NCBI RefSeq assembly: GCF_015163075.1
Contig: NZ_JADDXU010000005.1
Span: 434,001 to 498,000, forward strand
From: Streptomyces justiciae
GTDB lineage: Bacteria > Actinomycetota > Actinomycetes > Streptomycetales > Streptomycetaceae
Direction: 5' to 3'
DNA length: 64,000 nt
Position 1 is the first letter of the stretch. Every line of letters begins with the position of its first letter. A model generated the notes under the pieces. The model worked only from the letters and a program-made list of their open reading frames with translations. It was not told where the DNA came from and ran no database searches. Position numbers and translations under genes: made by a program. Below, piece by piece: positions 34,762 through 46,125 of the stretch.

Positions 34762-35413
34762 CCCCGCCATGACCGACTCCGCCATGAACGACGAGGTCTC
34801 CTTGCTGATCGTCGACGACCATCCCGTCGTACGGGACGGTCTGCGCGGCATGTTCGACAACGCCCCCGGCTTCACCGTCCTCGGCGAGGCGTCCAACGGT
34901 GTGGAGGCTCTGGAGCGCGCCGCCGCCCTCGACCCGGACGTGATCCTGATGGACCTGCGCATGCCGGGCGGCGGGGGAGTGGACGCCATCCGCGAGCTGA
35001 CCCGCCGCGGCGCCCGCGCCAAGGTCCTGGTGCTGACGACGTACGACACCGACTCCGACACCCTGCCCGCCATCGAGGCGGGCGCGACGGGCTATCTGCT
35101 CAAGGACGCCCCGCGCGACGAGCTGTTCACCGCGGTCCGCGCGGCGGCCCAGGGCCGTACGGTCCTGTCACCAGCGGTCGCCTCCCGCCTGGTGTCGGCG
35201 GTCAGGACGCCCCGCAACGAGCCGCTCTCCGCCCGCGAACGCGAAGTGCTGGCACTCGTCGCCAAGGGCACGTCCAACCGCGAGATCGCCCGCGAACTCT
35301 TCATCAGCGAGGCGACCGTGAAGACCCATCTCACCCACCTGTACGCCAAGTTGGGCGTCAACGACCGCGCGGCGGCGGTCGCGACGGCGTACCAGCGGGG
35401 GATTCTCGGCTAG
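34754..35413 (+). CDS. NarL/LuxR-family response regulator
   Basis: 219 aa from ATG 34754; in-frame ATGs at 34769 and 34784 are possible because the first ten residues are repetitive (MTDPAMTDSAMNDE). Seen: a receiver domain with acidic pocket VDDHPVV, phosphoacceptor Asp in DVILMDLRMPG, and Thr/Lys in VLTTYD and YLLKDAP. A C-terminal LuxR helix-turn-helix follows (LSAREREVLALVAKGTSNRE ... EATVKTHLTHLYAKLGV). It is paired with the kinase gene. Its stop shares CTAG with the convergent sulfatase gene. Confidence 0.95.
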   Translation: MTDPAMTDSAMNDEVSLLIVDDHPVVRDGLRGMFDNAPGFTVLGEASNGVEALERAAALDPDVILMDLRMPGGGGVDAIRELTRRGARAKVLVLTTYDTDSDTLPAIEAGATGYLLKDAPRDELFTAVRAAAQGRTVLSPAVASRLVSAVRTPRNEPLSAREREVLALVAKGTSNREIARELFISEATVKTHLTHLYAKLGVNDRAAAVATAYQRGILG

Positions 35414-36813
35414 CCGGGGTACGGCAGGAGTGTGGCGGCCGTCTTCTCCCACGCCGCCTTCAGCTCTGCCAGCAACTCGGGCTCGTCCGGGGCGAGATCG
35501 GCCTGTTCGCGGGCGTCGGCGGCCAGGTTGTAGAGGTGGTCGGTCTTGTCCGCGTCCTGGTAGTACTTCCAGTCGCCGCGCCGCAGCGCCCGGTTGGCCC
35601 GCACCCGCCAGAACAGGTCGCGCTCCGGCAGCTCCTCACCGCGCAGCAGGTAGCCCGCGAGGCTCGTGCCGTCCAGCGGGTACGCCGGGTCGGGGCGGGC
35701 GCCTCCGAACTCCAGCAGGGTCGCCGTCCAGTCGGGGGAGAAGTTGGGCTCGTGGCTGACCTGGTGGCCGTCGATGCGGGCGGGCCAGCGCACGATCGTC
35801 GGGACGCGGATGCCGCCCTCCAGGAGGACGAACTTCTCGCCGCTGAGAGGCCAGTTGTAGGAGTAACGCTCGCCGCCGTTGTCGCTGGCGAACACCACGA
35901 CCGTGTTCTCCTCCTGCCCGGCGCGGCGCAGCGCGGCGAGCACCTCGCCGACGGCCGCGTCCAGGGACTCCACCATCTCCGCGTACTTCTCGACCGAGCC
36001 GCCGTCGTAGTGGTTGAGCGCGGCCACGACCTCCGCCTGGGACGTGGCGGCCCGGATCTTCGCGGCGATCTCGGCGCCGGTCTCCTCGTCGCCCTCCGCG
36101 AGCCAGGGCCAGTGCGGGGTGGTGAAGTTGAGGTTCAGCAGCCAGGGCCTGTCGTGCTTCCGGCCGACGTACTCGACGGCCCGCTCGGTGAGGACCTCGG
36201 TGTAGTACCGCAGGTCCTTGTAGGTGGCGTCGCCCTCGTAGAGGTCGTAGTCGCCGAGCTGGCCGAGCTTCGAGAAGTACTCCAGGACGCCGCCGTGGTT
36301 GCCGAAGAACTCGTCCCAACCCGACTTGGTCGGGCTGTAGTCGGGCAGCCAGCCGCAGTGCCACTTGCCGATGAGGGCGGTGGCGTAACCGGCCTTCTTC
36401 AACAGCGAGGCGAGGGTCGGGTGGTCGGGGTCCAGCCCCTGCGTCCTGTTGCCGATCGGCTCGGCCAGCCCGCCCGGCGTACGGCCCGGATAGCGGCCGG
36501 TGTAGAGGCTGAACCGGGTGGGGGAGCAGGTCGCCGACCCCGAGTAGGCATCGGTGAACCGCACCCCCTGCCGGGCCAGCCGGTCCAGGTGCGGTGTCCT
36601 GATGTGCGGGGCACCGTAGGAGGAGAGATCCGCCCAGCCGAGGTCGTCACCGAGGATGACAAGAATGTTGGGACGCCGGCTCACGGCCCCGGGCCTGGCT
36701 TTGAAGGGGCGTTCGACGGAGGCGGCCTCGGCGGCGGTGGCCGTACCGGCGACAGCGGTCACGGCACCACCACCGACGAGACCACCGAAGGCGCGGCGGG
36801 AGATTTCGGGCAT
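35410..36813 (-). CDS. Tat-exported sulfatase (arylsulfatase A-like)
   Basis: 467 aa from ATG 36813 (GAGGA 6 nt upstream). Seen: a twin-arginine signal SRRAFGGLVGGGAVTAVAG, metal-binding D56-D57 in VILGDDLGW, the modification motif C96-S-P-T-R in SATCSPTRFSLYTGRYP (Cys matured to formylglycine), IGKWHCGW, and the second metal site FASDNGG. Known: type I sulfatases hydrolyse sulfate esters and need a formylglycine-generating enzyme, not seen in this window. Inferred: an exported folded enzyme that scavenges sulfate from sulfated carbohydrates or aryl sulfates. It is tail to tail with the response regulator. Confidence 0.94.
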   Translation of the reverse strand: MPEISRRAFGGLVGGGAVTAVAGTATAAEAASVERPFKARPGAVSRRPNILVILGDDLGWADLSSYGAPHIRTPHLDRLARQGVRFTDAYSGSATCSPTRFSLYTGRYPGRTPGGLAEPIGNRTQGLDPDHPTLASLLKKAGYATALIGKWHCGWLPDYSPTKSGWDEFFGNHGGVLEYFSKLGQLGDYDLYEGDATYKDLRYYTEVLTERAVEYVGRKHDRPWLLNLNFTTPHWPWLAEGDEETGAEIAAKIRAATSQAEVVAALNHYDGGSVEKYAEMVESLDAAVGEVLAALRRAGQEENTVVVFASDNGGERYSYNWPLSGEKFVLLEGGIRVPTIVRWPARIDGHQVSHEPNFSPDWTATLLEFGGARPDPAYPLDGTSLAGYLLRGEELPERDLFWRVRANRALRRGDWKYYQDADKTDHLYNLAADAREQADLAPDEPELLAELKAAWEKTAATLLPYPG

Positions 36814-36942
36814 GCGGAGTCCTCGCACAGGGGCACGGGAAGGGGGATGGCACCAGTCTGATCAGCGGGTCCGTGCCTTGGCCAGGAATCCGGCGGGGAG
36901 TTCACGCACCTGAAACGCTGTCCCCGCCCGCCCCTCGGTGCG

Positions 36943-39900
36943 TCAGGAAGCAGTCGCCCACGGGGCGAGGTCCGGCTGCGCGGACAGCGGGGCCCGCAAG
37001 GGGTTGTTCCGCTTCCTGTTGGCCTGCTCGGTGAGCAGGCTCGCGGCGGCGCAGCAGCCGGTCAGTGCGATGGCTGTGAGGACCGGGATCCGCCAGCCAC
37101 CCGTCAGGTCCCTGCCGGTGGCCAGGGCGACCCACAGGAGGTAGGGCAGGGCGACGATCTCGACGGCGAGGGCGCCGAGCGGCACCTCGTCGTCCCAGTC
37201 GGGGCTCGCCACGGGACCGAACCCGACGAACAGCACTCCCGCCGCGATGACGATGACGAGGAGCACCGCGACGGTCACGCCCTTGGGACCCCACGGCGCG
37301 AGGCCGAACGGCTCCTGGCCGACGACCGACGACACCAGGCGCGTGCCGCCGATTCCCACGGCGAGCGCGGCCAGCAGGCCACCCGTGGCCCAGGCCACGG
37401 CGGTCGACACCCTGGGCCGGGCCGGCCGTACGTGCACCTGGCACCACCGGTTCCGCAGATCCTGCGCGGTGTCCCGGAACCGCGCACCGAAGCGGATCTT
37501 CGCGCCGAACCGGATTCTGACGAGCTCCACCTGCACGGGCCAGGGCAGGGCCCGCAGCACGGCCTGGTGGGTCACCGGCACGCCGTGGATCCGCAGCAGG
37601 GCGTCGCGCAGAGGTTCCAGGACCTGTCTGCCACGGCTCGACGCCGCCGCCGGACTCTCGAAGGCCATCTCGCACAGCCGTCTGCGGTCCACGGCGCTGA
37701 GCGGGAAGAAGTGTGACGGCAGCTCCAGCGTCTCCCAGCCCGCGAGGAGCAGGCTGTCGACCTCGCGCCAGGTGGCGTCCGTGCTGCGCAGCCGCCCCCA
37801 GCGGAAGGGGGCGCAGGCGAACAGGGGAATGCCGATGTGCGGATGGATCGCCCCGACACCCGCGGCCGGTTCCATGTCGTTGGCCAGATCGGAGGCGGGG
37901 TGGCCGTCCAGCCGGCCGCAGTCGATGAGCCAGGCGACCCGGGCCGCGACGGTTCGCAGCGCGCCGGGGTACGGGAACCCGTCCCACAGCCACCCGTACT
38001 GCTGGTCGCGGGGCAGGTCGGCGGGCGGCGTCCACTCGCTCAGCGCGTCGCGCACGTCCGGGTTGAGCATCAGCGAGGCCAGGTTCCACGCGGCCGCCCG
38101 CACGGTGGGGTAGACGACCGGGTGCCCGCTCCACAGCAGCCCGGCCAGTCGCAGCGCCGCGGCCGGTGTGCCCACCGCACCGAGCGAGCGGACCGCCCAG
38201 GTCTCGCCCTGCCCGGCCCACCACGCCAGCGCCGGCACCGCCACGTCGCCCATCGCCTGGAGTGCCGCGCGGGCCTCGTCGTCGGGCTGCCGTGCCAGGA
38301 CCTGGGCCGCCTCCTGGCGCCCGGACACGGTCAGGGCCCGCAGTGCCGCCGTGCGTCGCGGCGAGGCCGGTCCCCGAACCGTCTCGGCGAGCGCCTCCCG
38401 CACCCGCCGCCCCCGAGGGCTGCTGCTGGCCGCCAGCGTGCCGAGCCCTTTCGCGATGTCCCCCTGGGCGTCGCCCGCACCGCCGAGGTGCCGCAGGAAG
38501 AAGTCCAGGATCTCCTCGGCCAGGGCCTCCTCGATGTGCACGGCGTCCGCCAGGCACTGCAGGGCGAGCACCTTGCGTCCCAGGTCGGCGCTGTCGAAGA
38601 TCTCGCGCACCACGCCGGTGCAGGAGCCACGGGTGACGGCGCACCACATGCGCACGGTCTCCCGCCAGGGCTTCGGGTCCCGCCGGTAGTGGTCCATCAA
38701 CCGCGCCTCGTCCGACCGCAGTTCGCAGGCGGCCAGGTATTCCAGCAGCGTCAGGTGGGTGAACTGGTAGTGGCGGCCGCGGTCGATGTCCTTGATCAGC
38801 TCGCTGCGGCTGACGATCTCCCGCAGCATTCCCTGGAGATGGGGGCTGCGGTCCAGGTCGAACCCCGGGAGCAACTCCTCGATGACGGACTCGAACTGGG
38901 CGCGGCCGATCTCCTGCTGATCCCCGCGTGCCGACGACTCGCTCAGCTGACGGAGGGCGAGCCGCTGCAACACCAGCGTCTTGCGGCCCGCGTGGTACGT
39001 CCCGATCGACTCGCTGCGGTTGAGCAGCCGGTCCCGGTCCAGGAGGTGGGCCACCGCCATGTCGTAGAAGCGGGCACGGGAGTTGGGCAGCGGCCCGACG
39101 CTCTCCGGGCGGTCGCCGGACTGGAGATAGGCGATGAGGGTGAGCATCAACGGGGTGCGCGCCAGCACCATCAGCTCCGGGTCCCCCTGGAGCGCCTGGA
39201 AGATCCTGGCCGCCGTGACCTGATCGGTGAGACCGGGCCACTTGGACAGGAAGCGCAGGATCGAGGCGTCGTCGAACTCGGCGATCCGGATCTCCTGGTC
39301 GAACACGTCCTGCAACTGCTGGTCGTAGGCCGCGGTCCGGCATGAGACGACCATGTCGCAGTCGGGGTGTCGCACGGCGAAGTCGTGCAGGCGGCGGACG
39401 ACGTGTTCGAACTCCTCGGTGCCGACCTCGTCCAGCCCGTCGAAGAACACCCGCAGCCCACCGGAGTCCAGACGGGTGTCCACCATGTCCGCGGCGGTGG
39501 AGACACCCGCCTGCTGGAACTTCTCGGTGATCAGCTCCTCGAAGGAGTCCTTCCTGCGGTTGCACGCGTGCAGCTCGACGATCACCGGTACGACCCTGTC
39601 GTCCTCGCCGTCCGCCCACTCCAGCATCTCGTGCTTGAGCAGCAGGGTCTTGCCCGCCCCGGGGTCTCCGAGCAGCACCGTGCGGCGGTGGCCGAGCAGG
39701 AGGGTCGCGGCGTCGGAGCGGCCGCCACCCTGCACGCAGTGCAAGGGGACGTAGACCTCCCGGAGCCCGGGCGCCCGTCCGTCGTCGCCGTCCCGGTCGC
39801 TCTGCGAAAGACCGAGGCGCACCCAGGAGTTCTCGACCCGGACCTGGTCGCGATAGCGCCTGAGCCGACGCCCCCCGACCGGGCGCAGGCGCCGGTACAG

Positions 39901-40038
39901 CCTGCGCACGGCACGGGGCGTCGCGTTGGCCGCTTCGTTGGACAAGGTCGTGAAGTACGGGCGGGCGACGAACAACACCACTGCCAGGATGCCGGCGCCG
40001 ATCACGGACCCCGCCAGAGTCTGGATCTGTCCGCTCAC
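36943..40038 (-). CDS. Membrane-anchored NACHT-domain STAND NTPase
   Basis: 1031 aa from GTG 40038. Seen: one N-terminal membrane helix (residues about 8-27), a basic linker, and a NACHT module with Walker A G124-DPGAGKT-131, Walker B FFDGLDE (198-204), sensor VSCRTAAYD and the winged-helix region FTHLTLLEYLAACEL. A helical-repeat middle of about 350 residues follows, and then four predicted C-terminal membrane helices (TAVAWATGGLLAALAVGIGG, VAVLLVIVIAAGVLFVGF, LAVEIVALPYLLWVAL, IPVLTAIALTGCCAAASLL). Known: bacterial NACHT/STAND proteins often act as signal-gated ATPases, some of them in antiphage defence. Inferred: a membrane sensor or effector; the trigger is unknown. Not in an operon. Confidence 0.85.
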   Translation of the reverse strand: MSGQIQTLAGSVIGAGILAVVLFVARPYFTTLSNEAANATPRAVRRLYRRLRPVGGRRLRRYRDQVRVENSWVRLGLSQSDRDGDDGRAPGLREVYVPLHCVQGGGRSDAATLLLGHRRTVLLGDPGAGKTLLLKHEMLEWADGEDDRVVPVIVELHACNRRKDSFEELITEKFQQAGVSTAADMVDTRLDSGGLRVFFDGLDEVGTEEFEHVVRRLHDFAVRHPDCDMVVSCRTAAYDQQLQDVFDQEIRIAEFDDASILRFLSKWPGLTDQVTAARIFQALQGDPELMVLARTPLMLTLIAYLQSGDRPESVGPLPNSRARFYDMAVAHLLDRDRLLNRSESIGTYHAGRKTLVLQRLALRQLSESSARGDQQEIGRAQFESVIEELLPGFDLDRSPHLQGMLREIVSRSELIKDIDRGRHYQFTHLTLLEYLAACELRSDEARLMDHYRRDPKPWRETVRMWCAVTRGSCTGVVREIFDSADLGRKVLALQCLADAVHIEEALAEEILDFFLRHLGGAGDAQGDIAKGLGTLAASSSPRGRRVREALAETVRGPASPRRTAALRALTVSGRQEAAQVLARQPDDEARAALQAMGDVAVPALAWWAGQGETWAVRSLGAVGTPAAALRLAGLLWSGHPVVYPTVRAAAWNLASLMLNPDVRDALSEWTPPADLPRDQQYGWLWDGFPYPGALRTVAARVAWLIDCGRLDGHPASDLANDMEPAAGVGAIHPHIGIPLFACAPFRWGRLRSTDATWREVDSLLLAGWETLELPSHFFPLSAVDRRRLCEMAFESPAAASSRGRQVLEPLRDALLRIHGVPVTHQAVLRALPWPVQVELVRIRFGAKIRFGARFRDTAQDLRNRWCQVHVRPARPRVSTAVAWATGGLLAALAVGIGGTRLVSSVVGQEPFGLAPWGPKGVTVAVLLVIVIAAGVLFVGFGPVASPDWDDEVPLGALAVEIVALPYLLWVALATGRDLTGGWRIPVLTAIALTGCCAAASLLTEQANRKRNNPLRAPLSAQPDLAPWATAS

Positions 40039-40113
40039 GAAGCGAGGCTACCGGCTGGGTCGCACGTTATGAACGGCATTGTCCACGAAGGCAGTTGGAG
40101 AAGGGGCGACTGC

Positions 40114-42357
<2,244 letters not shown>

Positions 42358-42507
42358 CTCAGGCCTCCCACGGCTCGCGGAACGACGTCAAAAGGGCGCA
42401 CGGCGTCCCGGCCGCGGCTCCCCATCGCGTCGTCCTCCCCACTGTTCTGCCCAGAGCTAGGCTCGCACTCACGTTTCCCCAGGGCGGGCCTGATCGTTGG
42501 ACCCCCT

Positions 42508-43725
42508 GTGAGGCATGCACACAGGCGCGCTCGGCGCGCAGGGGCCGCTCTGGCCGCCGTACTGACATGGGCAGGACTGCTGGCCGGCTGCACTTCGGGG
42601 TCCGGCGGGCTCGACCTCGGCGGGTTCGGGAAACCGCCCGCACCCGAGGACGTCATCCGGGTCACCCCGGACGACGGCAGCAAGGGCGTGGAGCAGGACA
42701 GCCGGCTGCGGGTGCGCGTGCCCAGCGGCCGGCTGGAGTCGGTGAAGGTCGTCAAGTCCCAGGACGCGCAGGACACCCCGGTGCCCGGCCACATCTCCGA
42801 GGACGGCCTGCGCTGGGAGCCCGACGAGACGCGGCTCGCCCTCGCCGCGAAGTACACCGTCGACGCCGTCGCCCTCGACGGCCACGGGCGCCGCTCCGCC
42901 CGGCACACCACCTTCACCACCTACGTCCCCGACGAACGCTTCATCGGCTACGTCACCCCGGAGAACCGCTCCACGGTCGGCACCGGAATGATCGTCTCCC
43001 TGACCTTCAACCGCGACATCGAGAACCGCGCCGCCGTCGAACGTGCCGTCCACGTCACCGCCAAACCCCCCGTCGAGATCCGCCCCCACTGGTTCGACAA
43101 GGGCCGCCTCGACTTCCGCCCCGAGCACTACTGGAAGCCCGGCACCCAGGTCACCGTCGCTCTGCGCCTACGGGACGTCGAGGGCGCCCCCGGCGTCTAC
43201 GGCCTCCAGTACAAGACGTTCTCCTTCACCGTCGGCCGCAGCCAGGTCTCCCTCGTCGACGCCGCCAAGCACACCATGCAGGTCAGACGGGACGGTGAGC
43301 TGTTGGCCACGGTCCCGATCACGGCCGGAGCCCCCCGCACCACGACCTACAACGGCAAGATGGTCGTCACCGAGATGCTGGAAGTGACCCGCATGAACAG
43401 CCGCACGGTCGGCTTCGGCGGCGAGTACGACATCCCCGACGTCCCGCACGCCATGCGCCTGACCGACTCCGGCACCTTCCTGCACGGCAACTACTGGGCG
43501 CCGGACGCCCCCGGCAAGGTCAATGTCAGCCACGGCTGTGTCGGCCTGCGGGATGTGAAGGGGGGCAGTTCGGACACCCCCGCGGGCTGGTTCTTCGACC
43601 GCAGCCTCATCGGCGACGTCGTCGAGGTCGTCCACAGCAATGACAAAAAGGTCGCTCCTGACAACGGCCTCGGAGGATGGAATATGGGATGGAAGGAGTG
43701 GAAGACGGGCAGCGCGGTGAAGTAA
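42508..43725 (+). CDS. L,D-transpeptidase lipoprotein (first of a tandem pair)
   Basis: 405 aa from GTG 42508. The upstream frame stays open for kilobases but is antisense to glgX and the NACHT gene, so it is not coding. Seen: a lipoprotein signal with LLAGC (lipid-attached C28), two Ig-like domains (residues about 45-250; the second contains TFNRDIENRAAVERAV), and a YkuD catalytic domain with HGNYW and catalytic SHGCVGLRD. Known: these enzymes make 3-3 cross-links in actinobacterial peptidoglycan or attach proteins to it and resist most penicillins. It is divergent from glgX and paralogous to the next gene. Confidence 0.94.
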   Translation: MRHAHRRARRAGAALAAVLTWAGLLAGCTSGSGGLDLGGFGKPPAPEDVIRVTPDDGSKGVEQDSRLRVRVPSGRLESVKVVKSQDAQDTPVPGHISEDGLRWEPDETRLALAAKYTVDAVALDGHGRRSARHTTFTTYVPDERFIGYVTPENRSTVGTGMIVSLTFNRDIENRAAVERAVHVTAKPPVEIRPHWFDKGRLDFRPEHYWKPGTQVTVALRLRDVEGAPGVYGLQYKTFSFTVGRSQVSLVDAAKHTMQVRRDGELLATVPITAGAPRTTTYNGKMVVTEMLEVTRMNSRTVGFGGEYDIPDVPHAMRLTDSGTFLHGNYWAPDAPGKVNVSHGCVGLRDVKGGSSDTPAGWFFDRSLIGDVVEVVHSNDKKVAPDNGLGGWNMGWKEWKTGSAVK

Positions 43726-43892
43726 CCAGGTGGGGGGCCGGGTCGACGGGCGGTGCAGGGGGCGCGGTTGGGACCGAACGGTGACAATCGCACCCCGCCG
43801 ACGGCCGGGATCTTGCGGTTAATATGCGCCGAGTGCGCGGGACGCGCAGGGGGTTGCGGGCCTGGACCGGGCCCGGCGAGGGGAGAAACACT

Positions 43893-45137
43893 TTGAACGT
43901 GCGACCGATATCGGGGGCGTCGGTTGACGCACGCGTGCGGCGGCGCAAGGGCTGGATGGCCGTGGTGTCCGGAGTGATGCTGGTCGCCGTCACGGCGTGC
44001 GGCGGAGGCGGCGGGGACTCGGACGGCAAGCCCGGCGCCGGCAAGGGCGAGGACGCGAGCACCGCGGAGAGCAAGCAGTCGGTGGCCGTCGTCGCCATCG
44101 CGCCCAAGGACGGCGCCAAGTCCGTCGAGACCAGCGGCGCCCTCAAGGTGAGCGCCAGCAAGGGCAAGTTGACGGCCGTCGAGGTCAAGACGGCCAAGGG
44201 GGACAAGGTCGACGGCGAGATATCCGCCGACGGCGCCTCCTGGACGCCGTCCACCCACCTGGCCGGGTCCACCAAGTACACGGTGCACGCGGTCGCCAAG
44301 GACTCCGAGGGCCGTGAGGCCGCCGAGGACTCCAGCTTCACCACCCTGACGCCGAAGAACACCTTCATCGGCAACTTCACGCCGGAGGACGGCTCGAAGG
44401 TCGGCGTCGGCATGCCCTTCTCGATCCGCTTCACCCGGGGCATCACCAACCCCGCGGACGTCGAGAAGGCCATCAGCATCAAGACCGAGCCGGCCGTCGA
44501 CGTCGAGGGCCACTGGTTCGGCAACGACCGCCTCGACTTCCGCCCCGAGGAGTACTGGGCCGAGGGCACCAAGGTCACCGTCGACCTCAACCTCGACGGC
44601 GTCGAGGGCCGCGACGGCGTGTACGGCAAGCAGGCCAAGACCGTCTCCTTCACCATCGGCCGCAACCAGGTCTCGATCGTGGACGCCAAGAAGCACACGA
44701 TGAAGGTCATGCAGGACGGCAAGGTCATCAAGACCCTGCCCGTCACCACCGGCAAGCCCGGCTACGACACCTGGAACGGCCAGATGGTCATCAGCGAGCG
44801 CCTCCGGGTGACCCGTATGAACGGCGAGACGGTCGGCTACGGCGGCGAGTACGACATCAAGGACGTCCCCGACGCCATGCGCCTGACCAACTCGGGCACC
44901 TTCATCCACGGCAACTACTGGGGCGGCGACGCCTTCGGCAACTACAACGCCAGCCACGGCTGCGTGGGCCTGCGCGACAACCGCGGCGGCGGCGACCGCT
45001 CCGCGCCGGCCGCGTGGTTCTTCGACCACTCGATCATCGGCGACGTGGTGGTCGTGAAGCACTCCAACGACGCCACGGTGGCCCCGGACAACGGCTACAA
45101 CGGCTGGAACATGTCCTGGGCGGAGTGGAAGAAGTAG
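43893..45137 (+). CDS. L,D-transpeptidase lipoprotein (second of a tandem pair)
   Basis: 414 aa from TTG 43893, chosen because GAGGGGAG (43878-43885) lies 7 nt upstream; an ATG at 43824 has no such site. Seen: a lipoprotein signal with VTAC (C36) followed by a Gly/Lys/Asp linker, two Ig-like domains (the second with RFTRGITNPADVEKAI), and the YkuD domain with IHGNYWGGD and NASHGCVGLRD. The protein is lysine-rich compared with its paralogue 170 bp upstream. Known: an LdtMt2-like architecture. Inferred: 3-3 peptidoglycan cross-linking at the cell surface. A strong terminator follows. Confidence 0.95.
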   Translation: MNVRPISGASVDARVRRRKGWMAVVSGVMLVAVTACGGGGGDSDGKPGAGKGEDASTAESKQSVAVVAIAPKDGAKSVETSGALKVSASKGKLTAVEVKTAKGDKVDGEISADGASWTPSTHLAGSTKYTVHAVAKDSEGREAAEDSSFTTLTPKNTFIGNFTPEDGSKVGVGMPFSIRFTRGITNPADVEKAISIKTEPAVDVEGHWFGNDRLDFRPEEYWAEGTKVTVDLNLDGVEGRDGVYGKQAKTVSFTIGRNQVSIVDAKKHTMKVMQDGKVIKTLPVTTGKPGYDTWNGQMVISERLRVTRMNGETVGYGGEYDIKDVPDAMRLTNSGTFIHGNYWGGDAFGNYNASHGCVGLRDNRGGGDRSAPAAWFFDHSIIGDVVVVKHSNDATVAPDNGYNGWNMSWAEWKK

Positions 45138-45154
45138 TCGTACGACGCTGACGT

Positions 45155-45188
45155 ACGGCCCCGGTGTGAGCTACTGCACCGGGGCCGT
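45155..45188 (+). terminator. Terminator after the second L,D-transpeptidase gene
   Basis: ACGGCCCCGGTG (45155-45166) and CACCGGGGCCGT (45177-45188) form a perfect 12-bp stem with a 10-nt loop, followed by TGTCGTT. It ends 28 bp before the next start codon. Confidence 0.85.
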
Positions 45189-45216
45189 TGTCGTTAGCGC
45201 ACGTTAACCTGCCTGC

Positions 45217-45984
45217 ATGACCGTGAATCTCGAAGTCGCCGAAGGCGTCGGCGCCATTCTTCTCGACCGTCCGCCCATGAACGCGCTGGACGTCGCCACG
45301 CAGGACCGGCTCAAGGAGCTCGCCGAGGAGGCGACGCGTCGTGAGGACGTGCGGGCCGTGGTGATCTACGGCGGGGAGAAGGTGTTCGCGGCCGGCGCGG
45401 ACATCAAGGAGATGCAGGCCATGGACCACACCGCGATGGTCCTGCGCGCCCGCGCCCTCCAGGACTCGTTCACGGCCGTGGCCCGCATCCCCAAGCCGGT
45501 CGTCGCGGCCGTCACCGGCTATGCGCTGGGCGGCGGTTGCGAGCTGGCGCTGTGCGCGGACTTCCGGATCGCCGCCGACAACGCCAAGCTGGGCCAGCCC
45601 GAGATCCTGCTCGGCCTGATCCCGGGCGCGGGCGGCACCCAGCGCCTGGCCCGGCTCATCGGCCCGTCCAAGGCGAAGGACCTCATCTTCACCGGCCGGA
45701 TGGTCAAGGCCGACGAGGCGGAGAAGCTCGGCCTGGTGGACCGTGTCGTCCCGGCCGCCGACGTGTACACCGAGGCGCGCGCGTGGGCGGCGAAGCTCGC
45801 GCAGGGGCCGGCGATCGCGCTGCGGGCCGCGAAGGAGTCGATCGACACCGGTCTGGAGACCGAGATCGACACCGGACTCGCCGTCGAACGGAACTGGTTC
45901 GCGGGCCTGTTCGCCACCGCCGACCGCGAGATCGGCATGCGCAGCTTCGTCGAGGAGGGCCCCGGGAAGGCGAAGTTCCTCTGA
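45217..45984 (+). CDS. Enoyl-CoA hydratase/isomerase family protein
   Basis: 255 aa, the normal crotonase length. Seen: the oxyanion-hole segment FAAGADIKEM, the first catalytic Glu in YALGGGCELALCADFRIA, the second in QPEILLGLIPGAGGTQRLAR, and the C-terminal helices (ATADREIGMRSFVEEG). It acts on 2-enoyl-CoA in fatty-acid or aromatic-acid oxidation. No partner dehydrogenase is adjacent. The start ATG has no strong ribosome site and lies only 28 bp after the previous terminator, so its promoter must overlap the terminator or the mRNA is leaderless. Confidence 0.94.
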   Translation: MTVNLEVAEGVGAILLDRPPMNALDVATQDRLKELAEEATRREDVRAVVIYGGEKVFAAGADIKEMQAMDHTAMVLRARALQDSFTAVARIPKPVVAAVTGYALGGGCELALCADFRIAADNAKLGQPEILLGLIPGAGGTQRLARLIGPSKAKDLIFTGRMVKADEAEKLGLVDRVVPAADVYTEARAWAAKLAQGPAIALRAAKESIDTGLETEIDTGLAVERNWFAGLFATADREIGMRSFVEEGPGKAKFL

Positions 45985-46081
45985 GGGCCGGCGTGACGAA
46001 GCCGACGGTGAAACTTCCCCGAATCACTTGCAATTGACGGGCTGTCTGATCCGGGTCCCTCGATGGGGCGGTTTATGGGAG

Positions 46082-46114
46082 CCTTAAGGCAACCTTAAGC
46101 CTGCCTTGTCGAGG
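46082..46114 (+). promoter_or_regulatory. Three 11-bp direct repeats upstream of the ATP-binding protein gene
   Basis: CCTTAAGGCAA, CCTTAAGCCTG and CCTTGTCGAGG lie head to tail at 46082, 46093 and 46104; the first two share CCTTAAG and the third CCTT. The array ends at the GAGGGGG ribosome site. The 11-bp phasing resembles winged-helix response-regulator sites. Confidence 0.45.
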
Positions 46115-46125
46115 GGGACCGTCGA

